From JBEIFW01 sp044370695 (lineage in GTDB: Bacteria > Actinomycetota > Acidimicrobiia > Acidimicrobiales > Ilumatobacteraceae), in the NCBI GenBank assembly GCA_044370695.1, contig JBILVB010000023.1, positions 1-35,736 of the forward strand: DNA of 35,736 nt, in the 5' to 3' direction. The number at the start of each line of letters is the position of its first letter. Position 1 is the stretch's first letter. The translations under genes and the position numbers were made by a program. Below are positions 31,818 to 35,736 of the stretch, piece by piece. Under the pieces are notes generated by a model that had not been told where the DNA came from, made no database searches, and worked only from the letters and a program-made list of their open reading frames with translations.

Positions 31818-32800
31818 CGGTGCGGTTGTTCGTGACCGGGGCGGCCGGGTTCATCGGCTCCAACTTCGCCCGCCGGGTCCTCGCCACGAGCGACGACTCG
31901 GTGACCGTCTTCGACGCGCTCACCTACGCCGGCAACCTCGACAACGTGCGCGACCTGCGCGACGACGCTCGGTTCTCGTTCGTGCACGCCGACATCTGCG
32001 ATCGCGAGGCCGTCGCCCGGGCCATGGACGGCCATGACGCCGTCGTCCACTTCGCGGCGGAGAGCCATGTCGACCGCTCCATCGTCAACCCGGATGCGTT
32101 CGTGCGCACCAATTGCGACGGCACCAACGTGCTGTGCGACGTGGCCCGTCGGGTCGGCGTCGACCGGTTCGTGCACATCTCGACCGACGAGGTGTACGGC
32201 TCGATCGAGGTCGGCAGCTTCACCGAGACCGATCCGCTCGGCCCGCGCTCGCCCTACTCCGCAGCCAAGGCCGGCAGCGACCTGATCGCGCTCAGCTACC
32301 ACACGACCTACGGCCTGCCCGTGCTCGTCACCCGATCGTCGAACCAGTTCGGGCCGTTCCAGTTCCCCGAGAAGGCCATCCCGTTGTTCACCACGAACCT
32401 GCTCGACGGTCGAACGATCCCGCTGTACGGCGACGGGTTGAACGTGCGCGATTGGCTGTTCGTCGCCGACAACTGCCGAGCCGTCGAACTCGTGCTGCGC
32501 TCGGGCACCGTCGGCGAGATCTACAACATCGGCGCCCACAACGAGATCACCAACCGCGAGCTCGTCGACAAGCTCCTGTCGCTCACCGGTCGCGGTGACG
32601 ACGCCATCGAATGGGTGACCGACCGGCCTGGTCACGACCGGCGCTACTCGATCGCGACCGACAAGATCGCCGGGCTCGGCTGGCGGCCCGAGCGCGACCT
32701 CGACGAGGCGTTGGCCGAGACCGTGTCCTGGTATCGCGACAACCGGTGGTGGTGGGAGCCGTTGAAGGCCAAGGCCGCGTTCGATCGCCTGCCGGCCTGA
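31814..32800 (+). CDS. rmlB: dTDP-glucose 4,6-dehydratase
   Basis: A 328-residue extended-SDR enzyme, second step of dTDP-rhamnose synthesis. NAD-binding GAAGFIG is at 9-15, the catalytic triad residues T124, D125, E126 lie in HISTDEVYG, and the Tyr-Lys pair is Y148 and K152 (YSAAK). NQFGPFQFPEKAIP and RDWLFVADN bind the sugar nucleotide. All are typical of RmlB. GTG 31814 overlaps the rmlC stop by four bases, and rmlD begins three bases after its own stop. Very high confidence. Confidence 0.95.
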   Translation: MTVRLFVTGAAGFIGSNFARRVLATSDDSVTVFDALTYAGNLDNVRDLRDDARFSFVHADICDREAVARAMDGHDAVVHFAAESHVDRSIVNPDAFVRTNCDGTNVLCDVARRVGVDRFVHISTDEVYGSIEVGSFTETDPLGPRSPYSAAKAGSDLIALSYHTTYGLPVLVTRSSNQFGPFQFPEKAIPLFTTNLLDGRTIPLYGDGLNVRDWLFVADNCRAVELVLRSGTVGEIYNIGAHNEITNRELVDKLLSLTGRGDDAIEWVTDRPGHDRRYSIATDKIAGLGWRPERDLDEALAETVSWYRDNRWWWEPLKAKAAFDRLPA

Positions 32801-32803
32801 GCC

Positions 32804-33658
32804 GTGCGGGTGCTCGTCACCGGCGCCGCCGGTCAGCTCGGCACCGACTGCGTGCTCGCCTGCGAGCGATCCGGTGACGACGTCGTCGGCCTGGGGCGGG
32901 ACCGGCTCGACGTCGCCGACCGCGACGCCGTGCTCGGTGCCGTGTTGACGCTACGGCCGCACGCCGTGCTCCACTGCGCAGCCTGGACCGCCGTCGACGC
33001 CTGCGAGTCGGATCCGGCTCGCGCCTACGGGCACAACGCGCTGGCGGTGCGGTGGATGGCCGAGGCGTGCCGGCGGGCCGGCGCGCACCTGGTGACGGTG
33101 TCCACCGACTACGTCTTCGACGGCACCAAGGCGGGCCCGTACCACGAGTGGGACGCACCGGCGCCTCGCTCGGTGTACGGCGCGTCGAAGCTCGCCGGTG
33201 AACGCGAGGCGCTCGAGGCGGGGATCGGGGCGACGGTGGTGCGCACCTCGTGGGTGTGTTCGGAGCACGGGTCGAACATGGTGAAGACGGTGCTGCGCCT
33301 TGCGGCGGAGCGCCCCGAGCTCGCCTTCGTCGACGACCAGATCGGCCATCCCACCTTCACCGCCGACCTTGCGCCGATGCTGCGGCGCCTCGCGCTCGAC
33401 CGGCGCAGCGGGATCCATCACGTCACCAACCAGGGCGCGGTGTCCTGGTTCGGGTTCGTGCAGGCGATCGTCGCCGCGATGGGCAAGGACCCGGCGATGG
33501 TCCGCCCGATCGCCACGGCCGATCTGGTGCCGGCCCGGCCGGCACCCCGGCCGGCGAACTCGGTGCTCGACAACGCCGTGCTTCGGGCCGGCGGCGTGCC
33601 GCTGCTCGCCGACTTCCGCGACCCCCTCGACCGGGTCGTGCGGCGACTGCTGGGCTGA
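32804..33658 (+). CDS. rmlD: dTDP-4-dehydrorhamnose reductase
   Basis: A 284-residue extended-SDR reductase, last step to dTDP-L-rhamnose, using NAD(P)H. GAAGQLG at 7-13 binds the cofactor; STDYVFDG at 100-107 and the Tyr-Lys pair Y125 and K129 (YGASK) form the active site, followed by RTSWV. The C-terminal part (HHVTNQGAVSWFGF) matches the family. The start GTG 32804 lies three bases after rmlB. Its TGA overlaps the ATG of the first glycosyltransferase (TGATG), linking nucleotide-sugar supply with polymer assembly. High confidence. Confidence 0.94.
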   Translation: MRVLVTGAAGQLGTDCVLACERSGDDVVGLGRDRLDVADRDAVLGAVLTLRPHAVLHCAAWTAVDACESDPARAYGHNALAVRWMAEACRRAGAHLVTVSTDYVFDGTKAGPYHEWDAPAPRSVYGASKLAGEREALEAGIGATVVRTSWVCSEHGSNMVKTVLRLAAERPELAFVDDQIGHPTFTADLAPMLRRLALDRRSGIHHVTNQGAVSWFGFVQAIVAAMGKDPAMVRPIATADLVPARPAPRPANSVLDNAVLRAGGVPLLADFRDPLDRVVRRLLG

Positions 33659-34737
33659 TGCGCGTCGCGGTGACGCTCGAGCAGTGCTGGCACCGGGTGC
33701 CCGGTGGAACCGCCGTCGCTGCGCTCGAAGTCGCCCGGGCCGTCGCCGGGCGGGGCGCCGTCGAACAACTCGGGGTCGCGGCCTGGCACCGGCGGCCCGC
33801 CCCCGAACCGTGGGGGCCCCCGGTCCCCGTCGCCCACCTGCCGCTGCCGCGCCGGGCGCTCTACGCCGGTTGGCTGTGGGCCGGGGCCCCGGCCGTGGAG
33901 TCCGCCGTCGGCCGGGTCGACGTGGTGCACGCGACCACGGTGCTCGTCCCGCCCCGCCGGCGCGCCCCGCTGGTGGCGACCGTGCACGACGTGGCCTGGC
34001 GGCGGGCCCCGGAACAGTTCCACCGGCGCGGGGTGCGTACCTTCGAGCGGGGGCTGACCCTGATCGCCCGGCATGCCGACGCCGTGCTGTGCTCCTCGCT
34101 CGCCACCCTCGACGACGTCCGGGCCGCCGGTGTTTCCGCCGCGCGGTTGCACCACGTGCCGCTCGGGGTGCGGGCGGAGCCGGCGAGCGCCGAGGCGGTC
34201 GCCGCCGCCCGTCGCCGGCATCGGCTCGACCGGCCCTACCTGGTGTTCGTCGGTACCGTCGAACCCCGCAAGAACCTCGACGGCCTGCTCGCCGCGTTCG
34301 CCACCCTGGGGGATCTCGACCTCGACCTGGTGGTCGTCGGCCCGGCCGGCTGGGGCCCCGCCCTCGGCCCGGTCGGGCCCCGGGTCCGGCGCGTCGGGTT
34401 CGTCGCCGGCGCCGAGAAGGACGCGATCGTCGCCGGAGCGGCGGTGTGCGTGCAGCCGAGCCGCTGGGAAGGCTTCGGTCTGCCGGTGCTCGAGGCGATG
34501 GCACAGGGCACGCCGGTGGTCACCTCGGCCGGCACCGCCACCGAGGAAGCCGCCGGCGGGGCCGCCGTGCTCGTCGACCCGGCCCGGCCGGCGGCGATCG
34601 CCGAGGGCATCCGCGAGGCGCTCGTCGACGGCGAGCGATTGGCGGCGGCAGGGCGGGCCCGGGCGGCGGCGATGACGTGGGACGCGACGGCCCGGGCGAC
34701 CGAGCGGGTCTACCGGATGCTGGCCGGGGCGGGCTGA
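33658..34737 (+). CDS. Family-4-like glycosyltransferase
   Basis: A 359-residue GT-B fold glycosyltransferase. The C-terminal donor domain starts near YLVFVGTVEPRKNLDG and carries the E-x7-E motif within SRWEGFGLPVLEAMAQGTPV, the mark of retaining GT4 enzymes. The N-terminal acceptor domain (about 1-170) has VVHATTVLVPPRRRAPLVAT and TVHDVAWRR. ATG 33658 overlaps the rmlD stop, so the donor is probably dTDP-rhamnose, as in mycobacterial and capsular rhamnosyltransferases; this is inferred from position. It has no membrane helix and probably acts at the inner face of the membrane on a lipid-linked acceptor. Confidence 0.9.
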   Translation: MRVAVTLEQCWHRVPGGTAVAALEVARAVAGRGAVEQLGVAAWHRRPAPEPWGPPVPVAHLPLPRRALYAGWLWAGAPAVESAVGRVDVVHATTVLVPPRRRAPLVATVHDVAWRRAPEQFHRRGVRTFERGLTLIARHADAVLCSSLATLDDVRAAGVSAARLHHVPLGVRAEPASAEAVAAARRRHRLDRPYLVFVGTVEPRKNLDGLLAAFATLGDLDLDLVVVGPAGWGPALGPVGPRVRRVGFVAGAEKDAIVAGAAVCVQPSRWEGFGLPVLEAMAQGTPVVTSAGTATEEAAGGAAVLVDPARPAAIAEGIREALVDGERLAAAGRARAAAMTWDATARATERVYRMLAGAG

Positions 34738-35736
34738 TGCGGGTCGCCTGGAACCTGCTGTTCCTGCGGCCCGGGGTGGTGGGCGGTACCGAGTCCTACG
34801 CCGCTGCGCTGGCGGACGGCCTGGCCGCCCACGCCCCGACGGTCGAGGTGTCGCTCTACGCACTGGCGGCGCTCGGATCCGCCCGTCCCGATCTCGTCGC
34901 CGGTCGGGCGGTGCACCCGGCGCCGGTGTCGGGCCGGGTGCGGCCCGCGCGGGTGGTCGCCGAGACCACCTGGCTGGCGGCCCGACTGCGCCGCGACCGC
35001 CCCGACGTCGTGCACCACCTCGGGGGAACCGTGCCCGCCCTCGGCGGGCCCGTGCCGGCCGTCGTCACGATCCACGATCTGCAACCCCTCGATCACCCCG
35101 AGCACTTCTCGGCGCTGAAGCGGGCCTTCCTGCGCCGGGCCCTGCCGGCGGCCGTGCGGCGCGCCGCCGTGGTGTGCACGCCCTCGCAACAGGTGCGTGC
35201 TCGGGTGATCGAGCGGCTCGGCGCCGACCCGGACCGGGTGGTGGTCGTGCCCGTCGGCTGGATCGGTCCGACCCGGCCGCCGGCCCCGGTCGAGCCCGGG
35301 CCCGGCCTCCCCGCTCGCTATGTGCTCTACCCGGCGATCACCTACCCGCACAAGGACCACGTCACCTTGGTGCGCGCCCTGGCCGGGCTGCCCGAGGACG
35401 TCGGCCTGGTGCTCACCGGGGGCGTGGGGCCGGCGGAGGCGGCACTGTGGGCCGAGGCCGATCGGCTCGGGGTACGCCACCGGGTGCGCCGGCCCGGTCG
35501 CGTCCCCGCCGGTGTCCTGGCCGGTCTGTTCGCCTCCGCCTCGGTCGTCGCCGTACCGAGCCGGTACGAGGGCTTCGGGATTCCCGTCGTCGAGGCGTTC
35601 CGGGCCGGGGTGCCGGTCGTCGCGGCCGATGCCACGTGCCTGCCCGAGGTGGTCGGCGACGCCGGGCTCCTGGTGCCCCCGGGCGACGTCGCCGCCTGGC
35701 GCGCCGCGCTGAGCACGGTCCTCGGTGATCCGGCTC
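34737..35736 (+). CDS. Family-4-like glycosyltransferase (3' end outside window)
   Basis: Open to the right edge for 333 codons from ATG 34737, which overlaps the stop of the preceding glycosyltransferase (TGATG). The N-terminal domain has the loop PGVVGGTESYAAAL near residues 12-25, typical of GT4 acceptor domains, and VVTIHDLQPLDHPEHF. The donor domain begins near YVLYPAITYPHKDHVTL and has SRYEGFGIPVVEAFRAGVPV with the E-x7-E motif, followed by LPEVVGDAGLLVPPGD. A retaining GT-B enzyme in the same operon as the rhamnose genes; donor and acceptor are unknown. The missing part is probably short, since most of the donor domain is visible. Confidence 0.9.
   Translation, partial: MRVAWNLLFLRPGVVGGTESYAAALADGLAAHAPTVEVSLYALAALGSARPDLVAGRAVHPAPVSGRVRPARVVAETTWLAARLRRDRPDVVHHLGGTVPALGGPVPAVVTIHDLQPLDHPEHFSALKRAFLRRALPAAVRRAAVVCTPSQQVRARVIERLGADPDRVVVVPVGWIGPTRPPAPVEPGPGLPARYVLYPAITYPHKDHVTLVRALAGLPEDVGLVLTGGVGPAEAALWAEADRLGVRHRVRRPGRVPAGVLAGLFASASVVAVPSRYEGFGIPVVEAFRAGVPVVAADATCLPEVVGDAGLLVPPGDVAAWRAALSTVLGDPA

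Overview
The window is a GC-rich, densely coded bacterial chromosome segment with 32 protein genes, no RNA genes, no insertion sequences and no gap over 300 bases. Frequent GTG starts, TANNNT boxes placed 6-9 bases before start codons, an actinobacterial-type DapD, an LpdA-like flavoprotein without the redox disulfide, a WS/DGAT acyltransferase and Thr/Ser/Pro-rich secreted tails all point to Actinomycetota. The style is reminiscent of Acidimicrobiia, but the class is inferred, not shown.

Layout. 1-950: two tandem paralogues of a small HTH-type regulator, the first cut by the window edge. 981-7665: an ABC1/UbiB-like kinase, divergent from two tandem paralogues that carry a PEP-utilising mobile (swivelling His) domain but no ATP-grasp domain, then a beta-CASP metallo-beta-lactamase nuclease. 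7711-11148 (minus): an ABC-2 exporter pair and an N-acyl-D-amino-acid deacylase-like amidohydrolase. 11261-12046: NudC-type Nudix hydrolase. 12055-15478 (minus): a compact nitric-oxide signalling operon of a hybrid histidine kinase (PAS-HisKA-HATPase-REC-HPt), a stand-alone H-NOX heme sensor, and a histidine-kinase-like protein whose catalytic ATPase domain has lost its N, G1 and G2 boxes. 15599-18253: a long ProA-like dehydrogenase, an SDR and a 55-residue protein. 18275-22135 (minus): a translationally coupled lysS-dapD-WS/DGAT operon. 22234-25135: an anchored protein with a repetitive Ser/Thr/Pro tail, an LpdA-like reductase and an RDD membrane protein. 25171-27960 (minus): biotin-dependent carboxylase alpha subunit followed by a K+ channel with RCK domain; biotin ligase diverges from the carboxylase with only 19 bases between start codons. 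28789-35736: an LCP ligase, the complete dTDP-L-rhamnose pathway (RmlA, C, B, D) and two family-4-like glycosyltransferases, the last running off the right edge. This is a cell-envelope polysaccharide locus.

The most promising candidate for a little-described system is the H-NOX/pseudokinase/hybrid-kinase operon: the sensor, an active phosphorelay kinase and a kinase-shaped protein that should be unable to bind ATP are encoded together, with a 9-base tandem repeat where the ATP lid would be. The tandem PEP-mobile-domain proteins with no nucleotide-binding partner are second. Regulatory calls (-10 boxes, hairpins) come from reading by eye and are tentative.
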